Below, piece by piece: positions 52,643 through 61,414 of a stretch of DNA of 61,980 nucleotides. The DNA is from Bacteroidota bacterium. GTDB taxonomy: Bacteria > Bacteroidota > Bacteroidia > SXHM01. The notes under the pieces are model-generated. The model saw only the letters and a list, made by a program, of their open reading frames with translations. It did not search any database and was not told the origin of the DNA. Location: assembly GCA_947478465.1 (NCBI GenBank), contig CANJWH010000012.1, positions 1 through 61,980 on the forward strand. The letters run 5' to 3'. Numbering within the stretch: position 1 is the first letter of the stretch; every line of letters starts with the position of its first letter. The translations under genes and the position numbers were made by a program.

Positions 52643-54526
52643 ATGATTTTCTTTTCCAACAATACAACTCCGCGCTGGATAATTTTCATTACCGATTTGT
52701 TCTACAGTGCTGTTTCACTGTATTTTGCTTACACACTTCGTTTTAATTTTCATATTCCCAATCGCGAAATAGATGCATTTATCTATGTATTTCCTTTTGC
52801 ACTTGCAGTGCGTGCTTTAAGTTTTGCAATAGGAAAAATTTATGCAGGTGTAATCCGCTACACAAGTGCCAGTGATGCTGCCCGTATTTTATTTGTTGTG
52901 CTTGCCGGAAGCATTTTCTTTTACATCGCCAACTGGTTTTCGCTACTCTTTATCAACGAAAAGTTCATTATTCCCACATCGGTAATAATGATTGATTTCT
53001 TTGTATTAAGTATTATGCTAACAGGGGCAAGACTTGGCGCAAAAACATTGTATTTCTGGCTTACCAATAAATCAAAAACCAAAGTAAACGTAATTATTTT
53101 TGGTGCAGGCGAATCGGGAATTATAACCAAACGCACGCTTGACCGTGATGCAGGAACCCGCTACCGCGTATTGGCTTTTGTTGATGATGACCGCAAGAAA
53201 GTTAACACCCGTTTGGAAGGTGTTACCATTTACTACACAAGTGATTTACCAAAAATATTAAGAGAGAACAGGGTTGCACGCCTTATTCTATCGCCACAAA
53301 AATTATCAGCAAAACGAAAAAGTGAAATAATTGAAGCCTGCCTTGGCCACGATATTAAAATACTGAACGTACCGCCTGTTAGCGACTGGATTAACGGTGA
53401 ACTCAGTTACCGCCAGATGAAAGGCATTAATATTGACGACCTTTTAGGACGCGAACCCATTAACCTTAATGCCGAAAGCATCAGCAAAAAAATAAAAGAC
53501 CAAACGGTTCTGGTTACAGGTGCTGCAGGTTCTATTGGTAGTGAGCTGGTAAAACAAATCAGCAGCTACTCACCTAAACAATTGCTGCTTCTTGACAATG
53601 CTGAATCACCTTTATATGAGCTGGAAGTTGAACTGAAAGAGAAACTGAAACTCGAGAACTTTGAAGTAATTTTATGTGATGTGCGTGAGCAGCAGCGTAT
53701 GGAAAAGGTTTTCCGTAGTTTCAAAATCGACATGGTGTTTCATGCTGCCGCTTACAAGCATGTTCCCATGATGGAAAAAAATCCTGCTGAAGCAGTTTCT
53801 GTTAATATTCAGGGAACCAAAATAGCTGCCGACCTTGCCGTTAAATATGGGGTGAATGAGTTTGTGATGATTTCAACCGACAAGGCGGTGAATCCAACAA
53901 ACGTTATGGGCGCATCAAAACGCATTTCGGAAATTTATACCAGGAGTCTGTCGCACCGGGCAGATAATAAAACCTTGTTTGTAACAACCCGTTTTGGTAA
54001 TGTGCTTGGTTCTAACGGCTCTGTAATTCCTTTCTTTAAAAAGCAGATTGAAAGCGGTGGGCCTGTTACCGTTACCCATCCTGATATTACCCGCTATTTT
54101 ATGACCATTCCTGAGGCGGTGCAGTTAGTACTTGAAGCAAGTGCCATGGGCAAAGGCGGTGAGATATTTGTGTTTGACATGGGCAAATCGGTGAAGATTG
54201 CAGACCTGGCCATGAAGATGATTCAGTTGTATAAACTCACAATTGACAAAGACATAAAAATAGTTTACACAGGCCTTCGTCCCGGTGAAAAACTATATGA
54301 AGAATTACTGAATAATGAAGAAAACACATTACCAACACATCATCCGCAAATCCTTATCGGTAAGGTAAAAGAACATGAATTTGCGCAGGTTTCAAAAGAT
54401 GTGGATGAACTTATTCAGCTTGTGGAAACTCAAAATAATCAATTGATTGTTTCAAAAATGAAACAGATGGTTCCTGAGTTTATAAGTAATAACTCTGAGT
54501 TTGAGGCACTGGATAAACGGGATTAA
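52643..54526 (+). CDS. Membrane polysaccharide dehydratase (CapD/FlaA1/WbpM-like)
   Basis: A 627-residue protein. The first 130 residues hold four membrane helices, followed by a CoA-binding-like Rossmann domain (about 145-265), then a nucleotide-sugar short-chain dehydratase domain (about 290-600) with VTGAAGSIGSELVKQI, and the catalytic MGASKR (Met in place of the usual Tyr, as in this subfamily). It makes 4-keto-6-deoxy-sugars for surface glycans from UDP-sugars. Promoter -7 TATATTTG is at 52619-52626. It is convergent, overlapping gmhB by four bases. Confidence 0.93.
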   Translation: MIFFSNNTTPRWIIFITDLFYSAVSLYFAYTLRFNFHIPNREIDAFIYVFPFALAVRALSFAIGKIYAGVIRYTSASDAARILFVVLAGSIFFYIANWFSLLFINEKFIIPTSVIMIDFFVLSIMLTGARLGAKTLYFWLTNKSKTKVNVIIFGAGESGIITKRTLDRDAGTRYRVLAFVDDDRKKVNTRLEGVTIYYTSDLPKILRENRVARLILSPQKLSAKRKSEIIEACLGHDIKILNVPPVSDWINGELSYRQMKGINIDDLLGREPINLNAESISKKIKDQTVLVTGAAGSIGSELVKQISSYSPKQLLLLDNAESPLYELEVELKEKLKLENFEVILCDVREQQRMEKVFRSFKIDMVFHAAAYKHVPMMEKNPAEAVSVNIQGTKIAADLAVKYGVNEFVMISTDKAVNPTNVMGASKRISEIYTRSLSHRADNKTLFVTTRFGNVLGSNGSVIPFFKKQIESGGPVTVTHPDITRYFMTIPEAVQLVLEASAMGKGGEIFVFDMGKSVKIADLAMKMIQLYKLTIDKDIKIVYTGLRPGEKLYEELLNNEENTLPTHHPQILIGKVKEHEFAQVSKDVDELIQLVETQNNQLIVSKMKQMVPEFISNNSEFEALDKRD

Positions 54527-54993
54527 ACAGGAACAACAAAATCAGAATTCACCACCACCTTTACCGGCCTCACCCCTGCCCTTTCGGCAGCCTGTGCATC
54601 GGTATCTTTATCGCCCATAAAAAAACTTTGTGTGGCATCAATATCAAAACGTGCCATTGCTTTTTCAAGCATTAGTGAGCCTGGCTTGCGGCAAAGGCAT
54701 TTACCGGAAACATAGTGGTGCGGACAATAATAAATGGCCGTGATGGTAATGCCCTGCTTCAGCAATTCTGCACACATCCAGTTGTGCAGTGTGTCCACAT
54801 CTTCTTTGGTATAGAGGCCTTTGGCAATGCCGCCCTGATTGGTTATAACAATAAGCAGGTAACCGCTGTTCTGCAATTGCTTCAGTCCTTCAAAAACACC
54901 CGGAAGAAATTTAAAGTCATTAATTTTGGAAGTGTAGTCCAGCACATCAACATTGATAACACCATCGCGGTCAAGAAAGGCAGCTTTATTCAT
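54523..54993 (-). CDS. gmhB: D-glycero-beta-D-manno-heptose 1,7-bisphosphate 7-phosphatase-like
   Basis: A 156-residue HAD-IIIA phosphatase with nucleophile and acid Asp in FLDRDGVIN (about 7-11), the zinc loop Cys/His (CPHH, CLCRK) and the late Asp in MGDKDTDAQA. Family members make ADP-heptose precursors for LPS, but some dephosphorylate related sugars. Starting at 54993 leaves a four-base ATGA overlap with the rhomboid stop, which supports this ATG over 54999. Confidence 0.9.
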   Translation of the reverse strand: MNKAAFLDRDGVINVDVLDYTSKINDFKFLPGVFEGLKQLQNSGYLLIVITNQGGIAKGLYTKEDVDTLHNWMCAELLKQGITITAIYYCPHHYVSGKCLCRKPGSLMLEKAMARFDIDATQSFFMGDKDTDAQAAERAGVRPVKVVVNSDFVVPV

Positions 54994-55610
54994 AACCAAT
55001 TCATGATTTTATGAATGAAATCTAAACCGGTGGCAGGGCGCAGCATTAAGGTGAAAGCAATTCCGAACAATGCACCATACAAGTGGGCTTCGTGGTTGAT
55101 ATTATCCATACTTTTTTTACCCTGATAATAGGAATACACAACATAGGCAATAGCCCATATAAAGCCGGGAAAACACAGAAAGGGAATTCCGTAAAGGCAA
55201 AGCTTAGTCATAGGTTGAAAAAGGATACTGCTGAACAGCACTGCAGAAACAGCACCCGAAGCCCCAACTCCATTATACCAGATATCATTCTTATGTTTTT
55301 GTAACGTTGAAATAACAGAAACAATGAGGGCACCAAAATACATGAGTGTTAAGTACAGAATTGCTTTCTCACGAAAGTAGGCCCTGAAATATTCTTCCAC
55401 CGCACCGCCAAACATGAATAGTACAAACATGTTTACAAACAGGTGCATATAATCGGCATGTAAAAAGCCGTGTGTTATTACGCGAAACCACTCGCCCCTG
55501 TGAATAACCATATAGGGATTCAACTGAAAACGTGTCATCATTTCACGGTTATTAAAGGCCATGATGGAGATGATGCAGGTAAAAATAATGATGAGCAGTG
55601 TGAATGACAT
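54990..55610 (-). CDS. Rhomboid family intramembrane serine protease
   Basis: A 206-residue membrane protein with about six helices. The catalytic pair is Ser in GASGAVSAVLF (near residue 118) and His in HLYGALFGIAF (near residue 178). The first loop HADYMHLFVNMFVLFMFGG carries the Asn/His environment of the family. It may cut membrane proteins of the inner membrane. The promoter -7 sits inside a hairpin at 55619-55645. Confidence 0.92.
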   Translation of the reverse strand: MSFTLLIIIFTCIISIMAFNNREMMTRFQLNPYMVIHRGEWFRVITHGFLHADYMHLFVNMFVLFMFGGAVEEYFRAYFREKAILYLTLMYFGALIVSVISTLQKHKNDIWYNGVGASGAVSAVLFSSILFQPMTKLCLYGIPFLCFPGFIWAIAYVVYSYYQGKKSMDNINHEAHLYGALFGIAFTLMLRPATGLDFIHKIMNWL

Positions 55611-55618
55611 GCCTTAAA

Positions 55619-55645
55619 ATTTCGTTTCAAAGATAGAAACGAAAT
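55619..55645 (-). promoter_or_regulatory. Rhomboid promoter -7 element nested in a palindrome
   Basis: A perfect ten-base inverted repeat ATTTCGTTTC / GAAACGAAAT (55619-55628 with 55636-55645) has TATCTTTG (55628-55635, minus strand), the -7 consensus, in its loop. It may be a weak terminator for the upstream NRDE gene, an operator, or both. Confidence 0.6.
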
Positions 55646-55658
55646 CGGTTGGTAACCG

Positions 55659-56417
55659 TTACCCCACCACAAACTCAAAACTTGCCGTTTTGTTTTCCTT
55701 CAAAGGATTGTGGGTGCGTTCAAAAAACTGAACACGGTTCTGATTATCAATCAGCACAACAGTGGAACAAACTGTTCCATAGGCTTCGCTTTTAATAAAA
55801 ACGGACGAAATCAATTTCTCAATTTCATAAGGTACACCTGTTTGAGGCAGTTCGCTGTCATCCGCCTTTTGCTCGTTGTGTAAAGCAGAAAATAAATCTT
55901 CTGGGCTGAAATTGTTCTGACTGATAACTGCTTCAACAGCCTTTTTACCTGTCACTAATTTCTTCCAGGGAGTGTCTAAAAATGCGTTGCTCACTCCATA
56001 AAAACCATTATCCAGTTTTTTGATTTTATTCTCTACGTTTGAGAAATAACAAACTTCATTTAAGTTACCTGCAACAAGGTTAAAACCGTTGTAGTGCTGT
56101 GTATTTTTTAAGTTTTTCAAATACTGTTCAGGGCTTTCAGAACCGTTTAAATAATTACTCACCAATGCCCCGCGCGAGGGCGCATCTTTGCGGAATGATT
56201 TCGGATCGCGGTAATTGGTGATAAACGAGAACTTACCTGTTTTAGTTAACCCAAGCCAGGTTCCGCCATGCTCTAAATCTTTGCCTGCAAGTAAATCAGG
56301 ATTATCATTTCTGAAATGTGCTGCTTCTGTTTTGCGGGCATAAAACTCATCGCGGTTGGCAGCAATAATCAGCTTATAGTTGGGATGAGATTTATAAGAG
56401 AAGATATTTAAACACAT
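55659..56417 (-). CDS. NRDE (TANGO2-like) family protein
   Basis: A 252-residue protein beginning MCLNIFSYKSHPNYKLIIAANRDE, the N-R-D-E signature at about 21-24 that names the family, with Cys2 as possible nucleophile after Met removal. The remaining part has the N-terminal nucleophile hydrolase-like pattern (GGTWLGLTKTGKF, ITNYRDP, GALVSNYL). In animals the relative TANGO2 is linked to heme/lipid handling; bacterial roles are not settled. The -7 of the next gene lies just behind it. Confidence 0.88.
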   Translation of the reverse strand: MCLNIFSYKSHPNYKLIIAANRDEFYARKTEAAHFRNDNPDLLAGKDLEHGGTWLGLTKTGKFSFITNYRDPKSFRKDAPSRGALVSNYLNGSESPEQYLKNLKNTQHYNGFNLVAGNLNEVCYFSNVENKIKKLDNGFYGVSNAFLDTPWKKLVTGKKAVEAVISQNNFSPEDLFSALHNEQKADDSELPQTGVPYEIEKLISSVFIKSEAYGTVCSTVVLIDNQNRVQFFERTHNPLKENKTASFEFVVG

Positions 56418-56427
56418 AGTGTTATTA

Positions 56428-56512
56428 ACGAATAACTAATCTTTTACGAATATACGAATGTAAACAGGCTGCACACATTCGTATATTCGTATTTGTCATT
56501 CGCTATTCGTTG
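56428..56512. repeat. Long inverted repeat built from ACGAAT units
   Basis: TACGAATATACGAATG (56446-56461) and CATTCGTATATTCGTA (56477-56492) form a perfect 16-base inverted repeat with a 15-base centre. An outer pair AACGAATA (56428-56435) and TATTCGTT (56505-56512) is added with gaps. The ATTCGT unit occurs at least six times. It lies between msrB and the NRDE gene, so it may end transcription of msrB or be a mobile palindrome. Confidence 0.8.
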
Positions 56513-56519
56513 ATGATTT

Positions 56520-56993
56520 CTATTTCTTCTCAAAATCCAATGCAGCAGAATTAATGCAATAACGCAATCCTGTTGGGTTAGGTCCATCTTCAAATACATG
56601 TCCCAAGTGAGCACCACACTTAGCGCATTTAACTTCAGTGCGCGGATAACCGATCTCATTGTCGGTTGATTTACTCACCTTGCTTCCGGGTACCACATCG
56701 TAAAAACTCGGCCATCCCGAACCTGAATCATACTTGGTTTCTGACGAGAAAAGTTGATACCCGCAGCGCACACATTTATACATCCCGTCTTCGTGATTAT
56801 TCCAGTATTTACCTGTAAAAGCACGCTCTGTGCTGCCCTCACAGGTTACAGCATATTGTTCAGGAGTAAGTACTTTCTTCCAGTCTTCTTTTGAACTTGC
56901 AGTTGGATTTTTGACTGCAGGTGCTGGTGTTTGCGAACAGGCAGTAAGACTAAAAAATAAAACTATAATTGAGCTGTTTAGTATGGTTTTCAT
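56520..56993 (-). CDS. msrB: Peptide-methionine (R)-S-oxide reductase MsrB (lipoprotein form)
   Basis: A 157-residue protein. A short N-terminal lipoprotein signal with lipobox Cys (LTAC) precedes the MsrB domain (about 35-157). The zinc ligands are CVRC and CAKC, and the catalytic Cys lies in RYCINSAAL near the C-terminus. It repairs oxidised methionine, here outside the cytoplasm. Its start overlaps the upstream yhhN-like stop by four bases. Confidence 0.94.
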   Translation of the reverse strand: MKTILNSSIIVLFFSLTACSQTPAPAVKNPTASSKEDWKKVLTPEQYAVTCEGSTERAFTGKYWNNHEDGMYKCVRCGYQLFSSETKYDSGSGWPSFYDVVPGSKVSKSTDNEIGYPRTEVKCAKCGAHLGHVFEDGPNPTGLRYCINSAALDFEKK

Positions 56994-57679
56994 TTATTGC
57001 TTTTTTGTGAATTAATAAATTTAAGACAACCCTCCACAATCAAGTATTGAGCCAAAAGGTAAGTCACCATTATAACAATCCGGGCATAAGGAAGTTCATC
57101 GTTATACAGAAATTTATTCAACGCAATGGTTGAATCAGAGAGCATAAAAATAACAGCACCCGAAAGAACGAGCCTTAAGCTCTCATTGCTCACCGTACCA
57201 AAACGCAGTGCAGCCGAAATACCCATTACTGTAATCACCGATGTATAAACGGCAACAGGCAGCAGCATCTCACCCAGCGAAGGAAACAATATCCTGAAAA
57301 GCGCTCCTGTTGAAATAAGAAACGGCAAGGCAAATAACAAGGTGTTAGATAAAGGCCGTTTCTCTTTTGCACTGTTGATGTTTTCAAAAAAGGCAAGGAT
57401 ATAAAACACATGTGCTATCAGAAAAGAGATTAGCCCAGGCAGAAAAAAATCAGGAAACATAAGGAACACATCACCTCCCCATGAAAAAACAAGCGCTGCA
57501 AGTATCTTCTTTGCAAACGAAGAAATATCCGGCTTTGATTCCTGATAGAAATAAAGTGCAAGCGCTATCATCAGCGTTGGCTTTACAATGTAGCGCAGCG
57601 TACCTGCCTCAAAATATTCAGCAACAATTTCAATGATGCAAAGCAGCGCATAAAACAGAACAAGGTTTTTACTTTTCAT
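56990..57679 (-). CDS. Lysoplasmalogenase-like YhhN family membrane protein
   Basis: A 229-residue integral membrane protein with about eight hydrophobic segments. It has the YhhN/TMEM86 features, a conserved Asp in [14 protein letters not shown] and late [10 protein letters not shown]. Family members hydrolyse lysoplasmalogen, but the bacterial substrate is not shown. It lies four bases behind the DUF5686 gene and overlaps msrB by four. Confidence 0.85.
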   Translation of the reverse strand: MKSKNLVLFYALLCIIEIVAEYFEAGTLRYIVKPTLMIALALYFYQESKPDISSFAKKILAALVFSWGGDVFLMFPDFFLPGLISFLIAHVFYILAFFENINSAKEKRPLSNTLLFALPFLISTGALFRILFPSLGEMLLPVAVYTSVITVMGISAALRFGTVSNESLRLVLSGAVIFMLSDSTIALNKFLYNDELPYARIVIMVTYLLAQYLIVEGCLKFINSQKSNK

Positions 57680-57683
57680 AGTT

Positions 57684-60164
57684 TTAAAATTTAAAATAGA
57701 ACGAAGGTTTAATCATAAAATACCAGATTGATTCGCCCGGCTTATCAAGGTAATTCAAGCGCCAGGTAAAATCAATACGCGAAATTTTGAAAATATTCTC
57801 AATACCAAAACCTACTTCATAATAAGGCTGGTTCATTGTCTTTGTAATTTCGGGAAAGTTATAAATCTTCTGATTGTTAGCGGCTGTCAGTGTTCCGTAA
57901 TACATTTTACCAAAGATAAACTCACGCCATTTCAATTTATTAATCAGTGGAAAACGGTTAAATAGCAAGCCTTCAAAATGGTGCTCAGCCTGAACGGAAA
58001 CACTTTGATCGGCAACAAACTCAAGGTAGTTCATCAGGTTAAAACCAACATCATCATTCAGCACCAACTGATTGGCAACGGGAGTTTGCTGAAACGGATA
58101 AGGCAATGTTCCCCATGTTTTTGCAGCTTCAATACGATAGAGGAAAAAGCCAAGTTTGTTCATTCTAACGGTGTGTTCCACTCTTAAATTAAGCTGATGC
58201 ATATCAAAATCACTATCACCAAAACCTTTTATTCCAAATGTGTACTCTGTAGAAAAGACAGGGTGTTCGGGAACACGAATTCCTTCTAATCCGTTGTCAT
58301 ATTTAGCAGAAAGATTTTTATCTCCTTTAGAAAAACGCATGGCAATTTTAACACCGCCAAGCGTATAATCATTTGCAATCAAAGTAGAAGTATTATTCAG
58401 AAAAGTAAACTCTGAATTTCCTGATGTTTTAACATTTTTCCTGAAAACACCTGCACGTGTTGTAAAACCGGTAAACCACTGCCTTTCAATATAAAGATTT
58501 TGTTCGTCAATATATAGACGGTTATTTAATTGCTGTGTTCTGATAATTGATGATAACACATGGTCGAGCGGTATAACATTTGTACTACGCCCGGGTTGTT
58601 CAATATCGTGTTTCCACGAGGCGCCAATTGTATTGCGTTTATTAGCTTTTCTGTCAAAAGCATATTCGCCATCAATCAGATATTTCCAGCGCTCATCTTT
58701 TAATCCATAAGCTGCGTAGGTTTTAAATTTAAGTGCACCATTAAATGCGCGGATATTCCGAAAGCCCAGTTTAAATCGTGAGCCTTCCAGATTATTATAA
58801 CTATAAAAAGAGTAAATATCTCCTACATCAAAACTCTTCCAGGGCAGCCACCCCGAAGCAATAGTGATAACTGAATTTTTCAACGCACGGAATTTTGGCA
58901 ATGACTCCAAAGTATCAATCATTGAGAAAATCCCTTTTTCTTCTTTTGTTAATTTTTGTCTGCGAGCCAAATCCCAAAATTCTTCTGATTGATCAGAGGC
59001 TTCTTCATTAATAATGACACGGTCAATTCCTTTGTAAAATTTATCGTCTTTAGCTCTATTGATTGCAATTTTCCGAAATTCAGAAGTATTCCGTCCGAAA
59101 AAACCTGCCAGATCTTCCTGATTTTCTACCACAGTAAAATCTGCAAAAACCTGACTTTTTACAATCATCCAATTCTTCCCGTCAACAGGCGCAAAGTTCT
59201 GTCGTATCTGATAATTGCGAACATAATTTACGTTGGCCTCAATGCTGAATTCAAGATCAATCTGCTTTACTGCAAAAGTTGAGTCGTGAATTAACATTTC
59301 ACCTCGAAAGGCAACATCACTTTTCACCTTTGGCACAAAACGGATTTTATAACAGCGCATTCCATCAATAAATAAACTATCTTCAAGATAGAAACGGTAA
59401 TTGGTTTTATAGCGATCATTAATAGGGCTCGGAAAACTCTTGCCGAGTATCACAACAAAGTTTTCATACACATTGGGATGTATGTACATATCCTCCACAA
59501 AGCGAACTATTTTAGGGCCTTTCAGTCCAACTGCCCTGCGGCCTTTTACAAATTCCTTAGTGGCTTCAGGCGATTTGCGGTGATAATAATCTGATATTGA
59601 TTCAGTAAAAAGCAAAGGAAGATAGGTTACGCCATTATCCGTTGTGTCGGCATTATCCCAGATAAATTCAAAGGGTTTCAGTAACAGATTTTGTTTGGTC
59701 TTCTCTGTAAAATGATTGAGATCGAACTGCACCTTATGATACACTTCGTATTCATAAGCATCGTATTCCTGTGGATTATTCTGAGGCTTGGCAGCAATCA
59801 CTTTTCTGAGAATTTCAAAAGCAGGATTTTCGCCAGGAAGAATTACTACTTCATCCAGATCATAATCGTAAGAAGAAAGCTGAATGTTTATCTGTTGCGT
59901 TTGAAAAAGTTTGATAGATATAGTTTTTGACAGATATCCTATCATTGAAACTGATATCGCCTTAAAAGCTTCATTGGTTTCGATTTTAAAAAAACCTTTA
60001 TCATCAGAAACGGTTCCTTGTTTCGAATTAGTAAAAATTATGCTGGCAAAAGGAAGTGGTTCACCCGAAATACTATCACGCACAAAACCTGATACAATTG
60101 TTTGCTGCGAAAGTGCAGGCAAAGCAATCAATAAAAAAAGAATGGTTTTTAGTGCTTTTTTCAA
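57684..60164 (-). CDS. DUF5686 outer-membrane protein with carboxypeptidase-like plug domain
   Basis: An 826-residue protein. A signal peptide (about 1-20, ending LIALPALSQ) is followed by a CarboxypepD_reg-like domain (about 25-110, SGFVRDSISGEPLPFASI) and a long DUF5686 region with beta-barrel-like C-terminal strands and a final FYFKF. This is a common Bacteroidota outer-membrane family, often linked to TonB systems; its cargo is unknown. There is no ATG near the signal. The TTG at 60164 fits best: the -7 TAAATTTG at 60171-60178 puts the transcription start on or just before it. The alternative is an ATG at 60230 in front. Confidence 0.86.
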   Translation of the reverse strand: MKKALKTILFLLIALPALSQQTIVSGFVRDSISGEPLPFASIIFTNSKQGTVSDDKGFFKIETNEAFKAISVSMIGYLSKTISIKLFQTQQINIQLSSYDYDLDEVVILPGENPAFEILRKVIAAKPQNNPQEYDAYEYEVYHKVQFDLNHFTEKTKQNLLLKPFEFIWDNADTTDNGVTYLPLLFTESISDYYHRKSPEATKEFVKGRRAVGLKGPKIVRFVEDMYIHPNVYENFVVILGKSFPSPINDRYKTNYRFYLEDSLFIDGMRCYKIRFVPKVKSDVAFRGEMLIHDSTFAVKQIDLEFSIEANVNYVRNYQIRQNFAPVDGKNWMIVKSQVFADFTVVENQEDLAGFFGRNTSEFRKIAINRAKDDKFYKGIDRVIINEEASDQSEEFWDLARRQKLTKEEKGIFSMIDTLESLPKFRALKNSVITIASGWLPWKSFDVGDIYSFYSYNNLEGSRFKLGFRNIRAFNGALKFKTYAAYGLKDERWKYLIDGEYAFDRKANKRNTIGASWKHDIEQPGRSTNVIPLDHVLSSIIRTQQLNNRLYIDEQNLYIERQWFTGFTTRAGVFRKNVKTSGNSEFTFLNNTSTLIANDYTLGGVKIAMRFSKGDKNLSAKYDNGLEGIRVPEHPVFSTEYTFGIKGFGDSDFDMHQLNLRVEHTVRMNKLGFFLYRIEAAKTWGTLPYPFQQTPVANQLVLNDDVGFNLMNYLEFVADQSVSVQAEHHFEGLLFNRFPLINKLKWREFIFGKMYYGTLTAANNQKIYNFPEITKTMNQPYYEVGFGIENIFKISRIDFTWRLNYLDKPGESIWYFMIKPSFYFKF

Positions 60165-60196
60165 GAAGGGCAAATTTATTAATAAGCTGCAAGAGT

Positions 60197-60204
60197 TACC
60201 TTTG
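60197..60204 (+). promoter_or_regulatory. -7 element of the sulfotransferase gene
   Basis: TACCTTTG matches TAnnTTTG and lies six bases before the ATG at 60211. The predicted transcript would have almost no leader. It lies in the 46-base divergent gap with the DUF5686 gene. Confidence 0.6.
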
Positions 60205-60210
60205 CCGCGC

Positions 60211-61329
60211 ATGAATTTAAAATTCACCACATCCGATTACCTGAAAATCAATTCGCACGCAGCTTTCGGAAGCGGCCTGCGTAACTGGTATCGCATGCAT
60301 CGTGATAATAAATTCGATATAGACCCTCGCTTTATTCCCAAGGCGCTGTTTATTACCTTCAACATTCTTTCATCTGCACCGCTAAGAATTTACGAGCGGA
60401 TGAAGTATGACAAAAAGATAAAAGAGGTAAAGGTTAAGCAGCCTTTATTTATTCTGGGCTACTACCGCAGCGGCACTACTTTTCTGCATTACCTGTTAAG
60501 CAAAGACCCGCGCTTTGCTTACTGCTCTACTTATGAGGTAATGATGCCGCATATTTTTCTAAGCAGTGGGAAATTCTCAAAATCCATTCTTACGGCTGCC
60601 TTGCCAGCAAACCGTCCTATGGATAATCTTAAGATGGGAGCTGATTTGCCCAAGGAAGAAGAGTTTGCGTTGGCATCCATTGGCGTTGAATCACTTGCTG
60701 CCGGCTATTTTTTCCCGAAACGATTACAGGAATATTTTGACAAATACGTTTTATTCAACAATCCAAAATCAGAAGCAAACTGGAAGAACAACCTGAATTA
60801 TTTTCTGAAAAAGGTAAGTTATAAATATGGCGACATGTCACTGGTAATTAAAAGTCCTGCCAACACAGGACGTATTAAGCAGATACTGGACCTGTATCCA
60901 GATGCAAAGTTCATTCACATTCATCGCAATCCATATCAAGTTTATCTTTCCAACGAAAGGCTGTATGAAAAAATTCTACCCATGCTGGCTTTTCACAAGG
61001 TGGATAACAAAGCAGTTGAAGAGTTTATTTTCAATTCATACGCTGCCACTTACCACAATTATTTTGAACAGAAATCACTGATAAAGCCCGAAAACCTTTT
61101 TGAATTCTCTTATTCAGATTTTACTTCCAACCCAGTTGACAATCTAAGAAATGCTTACTATCATTTAGGTTATGAGGGATTTCAAGATACGGAACAAATT
61201 TTTCGCGAGGAACTGAATAACTACAAAAACTATGAAACCAATAAGTTCAATCTTTCTTCAGAACTAAAGAGTACTATTTATGAAAGATGGAAGTCGGTTT
61301 TTGATGGTCTTGGCTACAGTCAAGACTAA
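60211..61329 (+). CDS. Sulfotransferase family protein
   Basis: A 372-residue enzyme with the PAPS-binding loop GYYRSGTTFLHYLLSKD near residue 93 (the 5'-phosphosulfate loop) and the 3'-phosphate-binding region IHIHRNPYQVYLS near 240. It would transfer sulfate from PAPS to a lipid, glycan or other acceptor. No PAPS-synthesis genes lie nearby. I chose ATG 60211 because the -7 element at 60197-60204 and family starts agree; the reading frame to the left is an accidental extension through the DUF5686 gene. Confidence 0.88.
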   Translation: MNLKFTTSDYLKINSHAAFGSGLRNWYRMHRDNKFDIDPRFIPKALFITFNILSSAPLRIYERMKYDKKIKEVKVKQPLFILGYYRSGTTFLHYLLSKDPRFAYCSTYEVMMPHIFLSSGKFSKSILTAALPANRPMDNLKMGADLPKEEEFALASIGVESLAAGYFFPKRLQEYFDKYVLFNNPKSEANWKNNLNYFLKKVSYKYGDMSLVIKSPANTGRIKQILDLYPDAKFIHIHRNPYQVYLSNERLYEKILPMLAFHKVDNKAVEEFIFNSYAATYHNYFEQKSLIKPENLFEFSYSDFTSNPVDNLRNAYYHLGYEGFQDTEQIFREELNNYKNYETNKFNLSSELKSTIYERWKSVFDGLGYSQD

Positions 61330-61414
61330 AAATCTAACTTTTTTTACAAAAGATTAAACATTCCACCATTTTAGATGTTGTAACACTCATTAACAATCTT
61401 AAACCAATAACAAC

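Noticed and set aside
59911-60210. N-terminal extension of the sulfotransferase
   Set aside because: These 100 codons overlap the start of the DUF5686 gene on the other strand, including its signal peptide, and lie ahead of the sulfotransferase -7 element.
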